A stretch of DNA of 64,000 bases from Serpentinimonas maccroryi (GCF_000828915.1 NZ_AP014569.1:62001-126000); one strand, 5' to 3'. Shown: positions 45,688-54,812, counted from the stretch's first letter. Translations and numbers: made by a program. Notes: generated by a model from the letters alone, not told the origin.

Positions 45688-46202
45688 GCGCGCTGCTCCT
45701 CGGTGTGCTGGATCAGGGCCTGGGCTTGCTCCAGCCCGACCCGGGCGTGCAGTTGGCCATCGAGCATCAGCGCCGGCGAGGCCGCGCACAGCCCGAGGCA
45801 ATAGACCGATTCGAGCGCCCAGGTGCCATCGGCGCGGGGCTGGTCGAGCTTGCAGCCCAGGCGCTGCTCGAGCGCGGTGGTGAGCGCTTGGCTGCCCATG
45901 GCCTGGCACGATTCGGCTTGGCAGACGCGCAACCGGTGCTGCGCCGGCGGTTGGCTGCGAAAATCGTGATAGAAGCTGATGACGCCGTGCACCTCGGCGC
46001 GCGAGAGCCCCAAGGCACGCGCGATGCGCGGCACGGTGCTGGAGGGCACGTAACCGAAGGCGGCTTGCACCTCGTGCAGCAGCGGCAGCAGGCCGCCGGG
46101 CACCTTGCGCCAGCGCTCGAGCAGCGGAGTCAGCTTGTCGGGCGCCGCTTGGTCGGGATGGGGTGCGGCTGGCGCGGCCGCGGGGCTTGGTAGGGTGCTC
46201 AT
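45684..46202 (-). CDS. fdsG: NAD-linked formate dehydrogenase gamma subunit (NuoE-like)
   Basis: 172 residues with the NuoE-type thioredoxin-like 2Fe-2S fold: GGLLPLLHEVQAAFGYVP, EVHGVISFYHDF, RVCQAESCQAMGS (two ligands, five apart) and VYCLGLCAASPALMLDG with the other two cysteines. The start is ATG 46202 with GGAG upstream. It is encoded between fdhD and fdsB and forms the NADH module with FdsB. Confidence 0.95.
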
Positions 46203-46215
46203 GCGTCTCCTTGGG

Positions 46216-47061
46216 CTAGTTGTCGATGGGGGCGGTGAGGGAGGTGTAAATGGGTTCGAGCGCGGCGATGCGCCCGGCCGCGCTGTAGGCGGTGAACGAG
46301 CGGCCACGGGCAAAGCCGATCAGGGTCTGGCCGCACTGGTTGGCCAAGCTGACGCCGAGCTTGGTGGGTGCCGACACCGCCACCAGCACCGTGATGCCAA
46401 AGGTGGCGGCCTTTTGCACCATCTCGAAACTGGCGCGGCTGCTCACCAGGGCAAAGCCGCTGGCCGGGTCGGTGCCGCGCGCGGCCAGGGCGCCGATGAG
46501 TTTGTCCAGCGCGTTGTGGCGCCCCACGTCTTCGCGCACGCAGCAGATGCGGCCGTCAGGCTGGCACCAGGCGGCGGCATGCGTGGCCCCGGTGCGGTTG
46601 CGCAGCGCTTGCAGCGGCTCCAGCTCGGTCAGCGCGCGCTCGATGGCCTCGGTACCCAAGCGCGGGCCGCGACCGCGCAAATCGGGCAGCGGCCGCAGCA
46701 CGCCGGGCAGGCTTTCGGTGCCGCACAGGCCGCAGCCGCTGCGCCCCACCAGGTTGCGCTGGCGCAGCGCCAGCAAAGGCTCCAGCGCCGGTGTGGCGAT
46801 CTCGATCGCCAAGCGCGCACTGCTGCTGCCCACCCAGGTCTGCACGGATTCGTATTGATCCTGCCGTGCAATGCCTTCGCTGAGGGTGAAGCCGAGCGCC
46901 AGATCGTCTAGGTCGGCCGGGCTGGCCATCATCACCGCGAAAGGCGTGGCGTTGTATTCGATGGCCACGGGGATTTCCTCGGCCAGTTCGTCCAGCGCAG
47001 CCCGGCGCGTGCCGTCGCGCCAACACCAGACCGGTTGAGTGCTTGCACTAGAATAGCTCAT
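46216..47061 (-). CDS. fdhD: Sulfurtransferase FdhD for formate dehydrogenase maturation
   Basis: 281 residues with LALGFTLSEGIA, the catalytic loop SGCGLCG (Cys at about 110 and 113) and CVREDVGRHNALDKLIG and SSRASFEMVQKAATFGI. FdhD moves sulfur from IscS to the molybdenum cofactor of formate dehydrogenase. In C. necator the equivalent, fdsC, lies between fdsA and fdsD; here it leads the operon. The frame stays open to 47433, but that stretch is AT-rich and not homologous to FdhD, so ATG 47061 is the start. No good Shine-Dalgarno is visible. Confidence 0.94.
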   Translation of the reverse strand: MSYSSASTQPVWCWRDGTRRAALDELAEEIPVAIEYNATPFAVMMASPADLDDLALGFTLSEGIARQDQYESVQTWVGSSSARLAIEIATPALEPLLALRQRNLVGRSGCGLCGTESLPGVLRPLPDLRGRGPRLGTEAIERALTELEPLQALRNRTGATHAAAWCQPDGRICCVREDVGRHNALDKLIGALAARGTDPASGFALVSSRASFEMVQKAATFGITVLVAVSAPTKLGVSLANQCGQTLIGFARGRSFTAYSAAGRIAALEPIYTSLTAPIDN

Positions 47062-47543
47062 GGGGGAAACCCTAATTAACGCATTCAAAAACCAAAGCTT
47101 GTATTCGCGGATTTTATCCAATAAAAAAACCTGCCGTGTTGTGTGTCTTTTGTAGGGTCGCGAAAGCGTCAACAAGATTGGCTTGCAGTGCGGATGCAAA
47201 TGACCTGGAAGTCGCGAAAAATTCAGAAAAAGCTTATATATTTCTTTTCTGAGAACTTTAGTTCCGATTAAATAGATTGGGACTTTCCCTAGTGTGTTTT
47301 TGATGCTTCTAGGGCATATATTCGCACGTCCGCAGGGCAAGCCCAGCGGCGCGTTTAAGCTCTGGTCTTGCTGATCCATCCACTTGTCGCTGTTCGGGTT
47401 AAGTGTTGATGGGTGCTTGATGAATACCAGCAAGTCCCTGAATCACAAGGTTTTTTTCAATCAGATGTGGTAGGCGAACTGAGGGGCATCAGCTCACTTG
47501 TCCATGCCTAACCTGAACAGCGCCATCCACTTGAGGAGACACA
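47062..47543. other. 482 bp divergent intergenic region, AT-rich
   Basis: This gap separates the minus-strand fdhD-fds operon from the plus-strand OxlT-like gene and should hold both promoters. The part from about 47080 to 47300 is markedly AT-rich against the GC-rich surroundings (runs such as AAAAATTCAGAAAAAGC and TTATATATTTC). A short palindrome GAACT-TT-AGTTC lies at about 47249. The fdhD frame reads open through it by chance. I found no gene, ModE box or FNR box. Confidence 0.6.
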
Positions 47544-48896
47544 ATGAAATCCAACGCCTCCCCGGCCCCCACCTGGCTGGGTATCGATCTGGTTAAAAAC
47601 CGCTGGATCTTTCCCCTATTGGGCGCGCTCACCACCTTGATCGGTGGCGCCGCCTATGCCTTTAGCGTGTTTGTGCGCCCGCTCGAAGCCGAATTCGGCT
47701 GGACCCGCGCCGAAACCGTTGCCGCCTTTTCCACCGCCATGTTCGTGTTTGGCATTCTGATGTTCGTCGGCGGTTATTTCGTGGACAAATACGGCCCAAA
47801 AATCGTGTTCTTTGTGGGCGCGGCCTTTTTGGCCACGTCGCAGATTCTTTCGGCGCAAATCGACACCGTGGTTGAACTGGTGCTGACCTTTGGCGTGGTC
47901 GGCGGCATCGGTTTGGGCCTGACTTACACCGCGGCCACGGTGGCGGTGAGCTCGCGCTGGTTCCCGGACAAAAAGGGCACGGCGATCGGCTTTGCGGTGC
48001 TGGGTTTTGGTTTGGGGGCGGCGGTGGCGGGGCCGGTCTGGACCGCCAGCATCGCCGCCATCGGCTGGCGTGAAACCTATATGTGGACTGGGGCCGTGTT
48101 TGCAATCGGTCTATTCATCATCGGCACGGTACTGCGCTTTCCACCCGCCGACTGGCATTTCGTGCCCGGCCGCGGCTGGGAGCCCATGGACGATGCCACC
48201 GCCGCTGCCGCCCGTGGCAAAAACGAGGTCGCCATCAACCCGAACGACCTAACCTTCGCCGAGGCCGCACGCACACCGCAGATGTGGCTCACCGGAGCCA
48301 TGTTCTTCCTGAGCATCTTTGGTGGCCTGATGGCGGTTTCGCAACTGGCGGCCTTTGCCCGCGACGCCCAGCCGACCGGCATCGGCATGGCCGCCGCCGC
48401 CGCCGGCTTGGTGGTGATGACCATGGCCATCTTCAATGGCGCGGGGCGCCCGACTTGGGGCGCCATCTCCGACATCATCGGCATCCGCAACGCCTACATG
48501 ATCGTGATCTGCCTCATGATCGCCGCCATGCTGACCCTGAGCATCGCCGCCACGCCGACCGTGATGTTCGTGGCTGCTGGGCTCACCGGCTTTGCCTTTG
48601 GCGGCATACTGGCCCTGAACCCGATCCTGACCACGGCCTTCTTTGGCTCCACCTACGTCGCGCGCATCTACGGCTTGGTGTATTTGATCGGCTTTGGCGG
48701 CGGCGGCTTCTTCGGGCCGATGGTGGGCGGCATGGTGCGCACCCAAACCGGCAGCTACGACATGGCCTTCCTGAGCGCGGCCGCCACCGCCACCGTGGCG
48801 CTGGTGCTGGCCTTTTTCCTGGTGCCTAAGAGCGGCCAGGAACACCTCAAGCGCCCGGGTGCGGCGCCTGCTCCGCGTACCGATGTGGCGGCCTGA
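47544..48896 (+). CDS. OxlT-like MFS antiporter (oxalate/formate type)
   Basis: 450 residues, 12 membrane segments, with LLGALTTLIGGAAYAFSVFVRPLE near the start and WFPDKKGTAIGFAVLGFGLG in the fourth/fifth helix region, typical of the oxalate:formate antiporter subfamily of MFS. Related proteins also carry lactate or other monocarboxylates, so the substrate is uncertain. Its place opposite the fds operon favours formate. The ATG at 47544 follows GAGGAG. A strong hairpin lies just after the stop. Confidence 0.87.
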   Translation: MKSNASPAPTWLGIDLVKNRWIFPLLGALTTLIGGAAYAFSVFVRPLEAEFGWTRAETVAAFSTAMFVFGILMFVGGYFVDKYGPKIVFFVGAAFLATSQILSAQIDTVVELVLTFGVVGGIGLGLTYTAATVAVSSRWFPDKKGTAIGFAVLGFGLGAAVAGPVWTASIAAIGWRETYMWTGAVFAIGLFIIGTVLRFPPADWHFVPGRGWEPMDDATAAAARGKNEVAINPNDLTFAEAARTPQMWLTGAMFFLSIFGGLMAVSQLAAFARDAQPTGIGMAAAAAGLVVMTMAIFNGAGRPTWGAISDIIGIRNAYMIVICLMIAAMLTLSIAATPTVMFVAAGLTGFAFGGILALNPILTTAFFGSTYVARIYGLVYLIGFGGGGFFGPMVGGMVRTQTGSYDMAFLSAAATATVALVLAFFLVPKSGQEHLKRPGAAPAPRTDVAA

Positions 48897-48920
48897 GCCC
48901 CCACGGTTACACTCAAGAGC

Positions 48921-48957
48921 CGCGCCCACCACTGCAAGCCGTGCAGTGGTGGGCGCG
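48921..48957. repeat. 16 bp perfect inverted repeat after the OxlT-like gene
   Basis: CGCGCCCACCACTGCA, a five-base spacer AGCCG, and TGCAGTGGTGGGCGCG. It lies 25 bp after the OxlT-like stop and 58 bp before sbtA. There is no T run on either strand, so it is not a classic terminator; it may stabilise or separate transcripts. Confidence 0.7.
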
Positions 48958-49014
48958 CGCGCGGCGCACCAAAGGGCAGCCGCTTGATCAACGGCCTGAG
49001 GTGAGGCGCTGTCC

Positions 49015-50019
49015 ATGGATGTTTTGCTCGAATTTTTCCACACCTTCCTGACCCAGTTCCAAACCCCCACGCTGGCGTTTTTGCTGGGGGGTATGTTGGC
49101 GGCGGCATTGGGCAGCAAGCTCGATATTCCAGACGCCATCTACCGCTTCTGCGTTTTCATGCTGCTGATGCGCATCGGCATTCAGGGCGGCATGGAAATA
49201 CGCGGCGGCGACATCGGCGCCATGCTGTTGCCGGCCTTGTTCAGCGCCGTAATCGGCATGACGATCGTGGTATTGGGTTGGTTGACCTTGGCGCGCATGA
49301 ATGGCGTAAAAAAAGACGATGCCCTGGCCACCGCAGGCCTATTTGGCGCCGTCAGTGCGTCCACCATGGCTGCGGCCATGTTTATGCTCGAAGACGAAGG
49401 CATTTATTTCGAAGCCTGGGTGCCGGCTTTGTATCCGTTCATGGATATTCCGGCGCTGGTGCTGGCCATCGTATTGGCCAATATGTACTTGAGCAAAAAG
49501 GACGGCTCCACCAAGCGGGTGGCGATTTGGCCCATCGTCAAAGAAAGCCTGCAAGGCCCAGCGCTGTCGGCCATGCTGCTGGGTGTGGCGATCGGGCTGT
49601 TTACGCGCCCCGAGGCGGTATTTGAAGGCTTTTACGACCTGCTGTTTCGTGGCCTATTGACGGTGTTGATGATCACCATGGGCATCGAGGCCTATCAGCG
49701 CCTGAACGAATTGCGCAAGGTCGCGCATTGGTACATCGCCTACGCCTTCGTGATGCCGATCGTGCACGGTTTGATTGCATTTGGTTTGGGTTACGTGGCG
49801 CACGTGCTGGTGGGTTTCAGCCCCGGGGGCGTGATCTTGCTGGCGATCATCGCTGCGTCCAGTTCCGACATCTCGGGCCCGCCCACGCTGCGCGCCGGCA
49901 TCCCCACGGCCAACCCGTCGTCGTACATCGGCTCATCGACCGGCATCGGCACGCCGGTGGCGATCGCCATCTGCATCCCCTTGTTCTTGATCCTCGGGCG
50001 CTGGGTTTTTGACCTATGA
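49015..50019 (+). CDS. sbtA: SbtA-type sodium-dependent bicarbonate permease
   Basis: 334 residues, about ten membrane segments in two related halves. Family features include LAFLLGGMLAAALGSKLDIPDAIYRFCVFMLLMRIG (in pieces), GLFGAVSASTMAAAMFMLE, and the second-half SDISGPPTLRAGIPTANPSSYIGSSTGIGTPVAIAI (in pieces), which match cyanobacterial SbtA. SbtA brings bicarbonate in with sodium. The gene overlaps sbtB by 4 bp. SbtA homologues exist in several bacterial groups, and carriage of bicarbonate here is inferred from similarity and from the sbtB partner. Confidence 0.9.
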   Translation: MDVLLEFFHTFLTQFQTPTLAFLLGGMLAAALGSKLDIPDAIYRFCVFMLLMRIGIQGGMEIRGGDIGAMLLPALFSAVIGMTIVVLGWLTLARMNGVKKDDALATAGLFGAVSASTMAAAMFMLEDEGIYFEAWVPALYPFMDIPALVLAIVLANMYLSKKDGSTKRVAIWPIVKESLQGPALSAMLLGVAIGLFTRPEAVFEGFYDLLFRGLLTVLMITMGIEAYQRLNELRKVAHWYIAYAFVMPIVHGLIAFGLGYVAHVLVGFSPGGVILLAIIAASSSDISGPPTLRAGIPTANPSSYIGSSTGIGTPVAIAICIPLFLILGRWVFDL

Positions 50020-50354
50020 TAAGGATTTTGGGTACAGAAATGCTGAACAAGGCCAAGAAGGTGGTGGTGGTCACCGAAAAGATTTTGCTCGACAAGGTGG
50101 TGACGCTGGCCATGGCAGCCGGGGCCACCGGTTACACGGCGGTGTACGCCAACGGACAAGGGCACCGCGGTGTGCGCTCCGACGCCCTGAGTGGGCATGG
50201 TGAGATTTTTAGCAACGTCAAGATCGAATTCATCACCGCCAGGCCCGAGGTGGCGCAAAAGATCATCGATGGGGTGGTGTCGACCTATTTCGGCAACTAC
50301 TCCGGTATCTCGTACGTGGAAGACGTCGAAGTGGCGCGTACAAGCCAGTTCTGA
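50016..50354 (+). CDS. sbtB: PII-like signalling protein SbtB
   Basis: 112 residues of PII fold: KKVVVVTEKILLDKVVTLAMAAGATGYTAV, a T-loop region GQGHRGVRSDALSGHG, and VAQKIIDGVVSTYFGNYSGISYVEDVEV (given in pieces). SbtB proteins bind adenine nucleotides (including cAMP) and control SbtA. The C-terminal redox CGPxxC-type extension known from some cyanobacterial SbtB is absent. The start is ATG 50016 (overlapping sbtA) or ATG 50040 (MLNKAKK); the latter matches the family length but neither has a clear Shine-Dalgarno. Confidence 0.88.
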   Translation: MIRILGTEMLNKAKKVVVVTEKILLDKVVTLAMAAGATGYTAVYANGQGHRGVRSDALSGHGEIFSNVKIEFITARPEVAQKIIDGVVSTYFGNYSGISYVEDVEVARTSQF

Positions 50355-50414
50355 CGGGCACCCTAGCGTGCCCTGCGCGGTCCAGCGACGGCGACAAAAT
50401 CCAAACCAGCTTCG

Positions 50415-51035
50415 ATGCAAGACCGCACCGCCAGCGACCATGGGCACTGGGCCCAAGCCCTGATACAGGGCCGACACAGCACCTCGCCTAGGCGCCTGTG
50501 CGCGCCGGGGCCCGACGCGGCGCAGCAGCAGCTGATCTTGGCGGCGGCGGCGGCCGGGCCCGACCATGGGCGCATTTTGCCGTGGCGCCTGATTGAGGTG
50601 CCGCTGGCGCAGCGCGCGCGCTTGGGGGCGGCTTTTGCGGCGGCCTTGCTGGAGCGCGACCCCCAAGCCAGCGCCGAGCAACTGGCGCAGGCCGCCGACA
50701 AAGCGCAGCGCGCGCCTTGGCTGCTGCTGGCGCTGCTGCGCCTGAATGCTGCGGGGGCCGAGATTCCCCAAATCCCCGATCACGAGCGCCTGTTGTCGGC
50801 CGGCGCGGCCTTGCAAAACATGCTGCTGCAAGCCAGCGCGCTGGGCTTGGGCTCGAGCCTCACCAGCGGCCAAGCGTTGCAATCGGCCCCGCTGCGGCGT
50901 TTGTTTGGCTTGGCCGACGATGAAATGGCGCTGTGCTTTGTCAACATCGGCCATGTGGTGCAGCCCCGGGCAGTGCGCGAGCGGCCCGCCGTGGACGCTT
51001 ACTTTAGCCGCTTGGCTGCGCCGACTCCAAGCTGA
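50415..51035 (+). CDS. Nitroreductase-family protein
   Basis: 206 residues of the nitroreductase/flavin reductase fold, similar to YdjA: RHSTSPRRLCAPGPDA at the start, the GPDHGRILPWRLIEV region, LLSAGAALQNMLLQASALGLGSSLTSG, and CFVNIGHV near the end. FMN-dependent NAD(P)H oxidoreductases of this type act on varied substrates. It is 60 bp after sbtB and 9 bp before mobA, on the same strand, so the three probably form one transcript. There is no clue to the substrate. Confidence 0.82.
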   Translation: MQDRTASDHGHWAQALIQGRHSTSPRRLCAPGPDAAQQQLILAAAAAGPDHGRILPWRLIEVPLAQRARLGAAFAAALLERDPQASAEQLAQAADKAQRAPWLLLALLRLNAAGAEIPQIPDHERLLSAGAALQNMLLQASALGLGSSLTSGQALQSAPLRRLFGLADDEMALCFVNIGHVVQPRAVRERPAVDAYFSRLAAPTPS

Positions 51036-51044
51036 CGCGCCGCA

Positions 51045-51767
51045 ATGACCTTGGCCTCTGATGCAAACTGGCCCGTGACGGCCTTGGTGCTGGCTGGCGG
51101 GCGCGGCAGCCGCATGGGCGGGGTGGACAAGGGGCTGGTGCGCTTGCAAGGGGTGCCGCTGGTGCAGTGGGCGCTGCAGCGCTTGCGCGCGCAAGTCACC
51201 GATGGCGCCGATGCTGGAGCCGGGCCGCTGCAACTGGCGATCAATGCCAACCGCGAATGGGCCGACTACGCCGCCTTCGGGCTGCCGGTGTGGCCGGATC
51301 CGGTGGGGCATTTTGCCGGCCCGTTGGCGGGTTTTGCCGCCGGTTTGCAGCACTGCCGCACGCCTTTGCTGCTCACGGTGCCCTGCGATGTGCCGTTGTT
51401 TCCGCTCGATCTGCTGCGGCGCTTGCACCACGCCCTGCTGCAGGAACAGGCCGACATGGCGCTCGCCGCTGCGCCCGATGAGTGCGGAACCCTGCGCTGG
51501 CAACCGGTTTTTTGTCTGATGCGCGCCAGTCTGCGCCCCAGTCTGCTCGATTACATCGCCCAAGGGGGCGGCAAGGTGCAGGCGTGGGCGCGCACGCAGC
51601 GTTGCGCCGTGGTGCCCTTCGATGCCCCCACCGACAACCCGCTGGCTTTTCGCAACCTGAATACGCCGCAGGAGCTGCGCGAGTTGGAGGCGCAGCTGGC
51701 CGCGCTCGGCGCGGGGGCCGGCCTCCCGTTGGACCGACCGATGGCACCGCAACCGGCGCCGGGGTGA
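51045..51767 (+). CDS. mobA: Molybdenum cofactor guanylyltransferase MobA
   Basis: 240 residues with the nucleotidyltransferase motif LAGGRGSRMGGVDKGL (about 16-31), then INANREWADY, WPDPVGHFAGPLAGFAAGL (in pieces), LTVPCDVPLFPLDLL and DNPLAFRNLNTPQEL. MobA attaches GMP to molybdopterin to make MGD, needed by FdsA and NarG in this window. The C-terminal 25 residues are Ala/Pro-rich. It converges with the M48 protease gene, with no spacer between their stops. Confidence 0.96.
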   Translation: MTLASDANWPVTALVLAGGRGSRMGGVDKGLVRLQGVPLVQWALQRLRAQVTDGADAGAGPLQLAINANREWADYAAFGLPVWPDPVGHFAGPLAGFAAGLQHCRTPLLLTVPCDVPLFPLDLLRRLHHALLQEQADMALAAAPDECGTLRWQPVFCLMRASLRPSLLDYIAQGGGKVQAWARTQRCAVVPFDAPTDNPLAFRNLNTPQELRELEAQLAALGAGAGLPLDRPMAPQPAPG

Positions 51768-53363
51768 TCATTGCCAGGGCAATGCCTGCAAGCGCGCCAC
51801 TTCTTCAACGTGGCGCAGCCGCGCATCGATGATCGACTGCTCGATGTGATCGGCGGCACCCGGTGCCTGTCCCAACCGGCGCGCGGCGCGCAACCGCTCC
51901 AGGGCGCCGGGGGCGTCGAGCAGGGCCAGCCGGGCCTCGGCTTCGGCGCGGGCGGCGCGCACGGGCTGCTGCTGCGCCAGATGCAGCCCGGCCAGGGTTT
52001 GCCAAGCCAAGGCGTCGTTGGGGTGCAAGCTGGTGCGCGCTTGAAGGCGCGCGATCGCCAGCCGCTGCAGTTCGGTGCCGTGCTGCAAGCTGGCTTGGGC
52101 CCCGAGCAGCAGCGCAGCCCGGCGATCTGATTGCAGCGCGGCTTGCAGCAGGGTGCCGAGCTGTTGCTGTTGTGCCAGGGGCAGCGCCTGCGCTGGCAGC
52201 AGCAGCAACAGCTCCAGCTGCAACCAGCGCAACTTCTCTTGGGTGGCGGGTTCGGTGGGGGCCAGCGCCTGCAAGCGCTGCAAGCCGTGCAGCGCCAGCG
52301 CCGGTTCGCGCAACCGCGCCGCAGCCAAGGTGGCGGCGTAGAGGCGGCCCAGTTCCTCATTCTCTAGGGCCGTTGGCAAGTGGCTGGCTGACCGCCCAGC
52401 GCTGGACGCGCGCAGGGTGGCGGCCAAGGCTTGCAGCCGATCGCTGCCGGTTTCAGACAGCACACGCGCCCGCGCGGCCATGAGCGCGTGCACCGGCGCC
52501 GGTACCGGGCTTTGGGCTTGGCGCGCCGGCCCCAGATCGTGCAACCGTGCTTCGATGTCGGCGCTGCGCTCGGCGGTCATGGGGTGGGTGCGCAGGTAGG
52601 GGAAGGACCCGCCGTCGTTGAGCCGCGCAGCGGCTTGCAGTTTGCTGAACAGGGTGACAAAACCGCGGCCATCGAAGCCGGCTTCGGCCATGATGTCCAG
52701 CCCCACGCGGTCGGCCTCGCGCTCCATGTCGCGCGAAAACGCGAGCTGACCTTGCAGCGCCACCGCTTGCCCGCCGGCCATGGCGGCGTTGGCGATGTCG
52801 GCGTTGCGCGCGGCGTTGGCGGCCAGCGCACCCAAAATCATGGCCCCGATCACCCACGGCGTTTGCTGCTGGCCGTGCTCGATGCGGCGCGCGATGTGGC
52901 GCTGCGACACATGCGCCAGCTCGTGCGCCAGCACGGCGGCGATTTCGTCGGCGCTGGTGCTGATGGCCAGCAGCCCCAAGTGCAGGCCCAAGTAGCCACC
53001 CGGCAGGGCAAAGGCGTTGACGCTGCGCTCGCGGCTGAACAGCAGCTCCCAGGCAAAGCGCTCGGCCAGCTCGGGCGAGACTTCGCCGCGGCGCTGGGCC
53101 GCTTGCATCAGCGGCTGCCAAATGCTTTGCAGGTAGTCGTGCAGCAGCGGGTCGTCGATGAAGTCGGGGCTGCGGTAGAGCGAGCGCGCGATTTCGTCGC
53201 CCAAGCGCCGCTCCTGCGCCAACGACAGCGCGCTGGCGCCGCCCAAGGCGGGCAAATTGGGGGTGGCCGCCGCAGTGGGTAGCGTGGCTGCAGGCAGCAC
53301 CAGCACCGCCAGCCCCAAGACCAACAACCATGGGCGGCAGCGTTGCAACAGGTTCGTTCTCAT
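51768..53363 (-). CDS. Secreted M48-family metalloprotease, BepA-like
   Basis: 531 residues. A signal peptide (about 1-33, basic start then LLVLGLAVLVLPAA) leads to an M48 peptidase domain with zinc motif HELAH (147-151) and the downstream Glu in MEREADRVGLDIMAEAGF. A tetratricopeptide-rich C-terminal half follows (Ala/Leu helices, about 310-531), as in BepA/YfgC. These periplasmic proteases help or degrade outer-membrane proteins such as LptD. The start is ATG 53363; moaC runs divergently from 92 bp away. Confidence 0.92.
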   Translation of the reverse strand: MRTNLLQRCRPWLLVLGLAVLVLPAATLPTAAATPNLPALGGASALSLAQERRLGDEIARSLYRSPDFIDDPLLHDYLQSIWQPLMQAAQRRGEVSPELAERFAWELLFSRERSVNAFALPGGYLGLHLGLLAISTSADEIAAVLAHELAHVSQRHIARRIEHGQQQTPWVIGAMILGALAANAARNADIANAAMAGGQAVALQGQLAFSRDMEREADRVGLDIMAEAGFDGRGFVTLFSKLQAAARLNDGGSFPYLRTHPMTAERSADIEARLHDLGPARQAQSPVPAPVHALMAARARVLSETGSDRLQALAATLRASSAGRSASHLPTALENEELGRLYAATLAAARLREPALALHGLQRLQALAPTEPATQEKLRWLQLELLLLLPAQALPLAQQQQLGTLLQAALQSDRRAALLLGAQASLQHGTELQRLAIARLQARTSLHPNDALAWQTLAGLHLAQQQPVRAARAEAEARLALLDAPGALERLRAARRLGQAPGAADHIEQSIIDARLRHVEEVARLQALPWQ

Positions 53364-53454
53364 GGCCGTATGATGCCAGCATGGCGCAAAAGTGCGCTCC
53401 ATCCGTCGTCGCCAGCCCTCCAGGCCCCTGCACCACCCCTCTTGCCGCCAGAAC

Positions 53455-53967
53455 ATGTCCGAGCCATCAACCCATTTAACCCATTTCGACTCCCAAGGCC
53501 AAGCCCACATGGTCGATGTGGGGGCCAAGCCGGCCAGCCACCGCGTGGCGGTGGCTCAGGGCCTGATCCGGCTCGAAGCGGCCACCTTGGGGTTGATCGA
53601 GGCCGGCAGCGCGAAAAAAGGCGATGTGTTGGGCGTGGCGCGGCTGGCCGGCATCATGGCGGCCAAAAAAACCAGCGATCTCATCCCACTGTGCCACCCG
53701 GTGGCGCTGAGCCACGTCGGGCTCGATTTCGAGCTCTTGGCCGAAGGGCCGGCCGTGCGCTGCACCGCCCGCGCCGAGACGGTGGGGCCGACCGGGGTCG
53801 AGATGGAAGCGCTCACTGCCGTGCAAGTGGCGCTGCTGACGATCTACGACATGTGCAAGGCGGTGGACCGGGGCATGGAGATCACCGGCGTGCGCCTGCT
53901 GCACAAAGCCGGCGGGCGCTCGGGCGACTACCGGGCCCCAGACCGGCCCGCCGCAGAGGTTCAGTAG
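53455..53967 (+). CDS. moaC: Cyclic pyranopterin monophosphate synthase MoaC
   Basis: 170 residues with [54 protein letters not shown] and GGRSGDY. MoaC catalyses the second half of the first step of molybdenum cofactor synthesis. The start is ATG 53455, preceded by GCCAGAAC; the longer frame to 53392 has no family sequence. Its end overlaps the convergent 3-hydroxybutyryl-CoA dehydrogenase gene by 7 bp. moaA, moaD and moaE are not in the window. Confidence 0.96.
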   Translation: MSEPSTHLTHFDSQGQAHMVDVGAKPASHRVAVAQGLIRLEAATLGLIEAGSAKKGDVLGVARLAGIMAAKKTSDLIPLCHPVALSHVGLDFELLAEGPAVRCTARAETVGPTGVEMEALTAVQVALLTIYDMCKAVDRGMEITGVRLLHKAGGRSGDYRAPDRPAAEVQ

Positions 53968-54812
53968 CTAAACACGCCGCGCCCGCTCTTGCGGCCCAAG
54001 CGGCCGGCGGCCACCAGTTCTTTGAGCAGCGGGCAGGGGCGGTATTTGCTGTCGTTGAACTCGGACACAAAGACGTTCATCACCGCCAAGCAGACGTCGA
54101 GCCCGATCAGGTCGGCCAGCGCCAGTGGCCCAATGGGGTGGTTGCAGCCCAGTTTCATGCCCGAGTCGATGTCTTCGGCGCTGGCCAGCCCTTCGGCGAG
54201 CACAAAAAAGGCCTCGTTGATCATCGGGATCAGCACCCGGTTGACGACAAAACCGGGCGCGTTTTTGACCGTGATCGGCGTTTTGCCGAGCTTGAGCGCG
54301 AGCGCATGCACGGCGGCATGGGTGGCGTCGCTGGTCTGCAGGCCACGGATGAGCTCGACCAGCGCCATCATCGGCACCGGGTTGAAAAAGTGCATGCCAA
54401 TGAAGCGCTCGGGCCGCCCGCTCAAGGCCGCCAGCTGGGTGATGCTGATCGAGCTGGTGTTGGTGGCGACCACGGTTTCGGCCGGCAGCAGCGCGTCGAG
54501 CTGGCGCAGGATGCTGAGCTTGAGCTCGAGGTTTTCGGTGGCGGCTTCGATCACCAGTTGCGCCCCTTGCAGCGCGGCGTAGTCGGTGCCGACCTGGATG
54601 CGCGCCAGCGCGGCGTCTTTGTCGGCGGCGCTGATTTTTTCTTTTTTCAGCAAGCGATCGAGGTTGCTGGTGACGGCGGCCAAGCCTTTTTGCACCGCAG
54701 CGGCGTTGATGTCAACCATCACGACCGCGACGCCGTTGAGCGCGCAGACCTGCGCGATGCCGTGGCCCATGGTGCCGGCGCCAAGGATGCCGACGGTGTG
54801 GATTTCGCTCAT
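53961..54812 (-). CDS. 3-hydroxybutyryl-CoA dehydrogenase
   Basis: 283 residues: [24 protein letters not shown]-binding motif at the N-terminus, [32 protein letters not shown] with the catalytic His, and the C-terminal [29 protein letters not shown] (in pieces). Single-domain FadB2/PaaH2/Hbd type. It interconverts (S)-3-hydroxybutyryl-CoA and acetoacetyl-CoA in fatty acid or butyrate metabolism. The ATG at 54812 has GGAGAG upstream. The phasin gene upstream relates to polyhydroxybutyrate, but a terminator lies between. Confidence 0.95.
   Translation of the reverse strand: MSEIHTVGILGAGTMGHGIAQVCALNGVAVVMVDINAAAVQKGLAAVTSNLDRLLKKEKISAADKDAALARIQVGTDYAALQGAQLVIEAATENLELKLSILRQLDALLPAETVVATNTSSISITQLAALSGRPERFIGMHFFNPVPMMALVELIRGLQTSDATHAAVHALALKLGKTPITVKNAPGFVVNRVLIPMINEAFFVLAEGLASAEDIDSGMKLGCNHPIGPLALADLIGLDVCLAVMNVFVSEFNDSKYRPCPLLKELVAAGRLGRKSGRGVFSY

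Noticed and set aside
47062-47433. N-terminal extension of fdhD to 47433
   Set aside because: The extra sequence is low-GC, unlike FdhD, and lies in the intergenic region; the normal start is ATG 47061.
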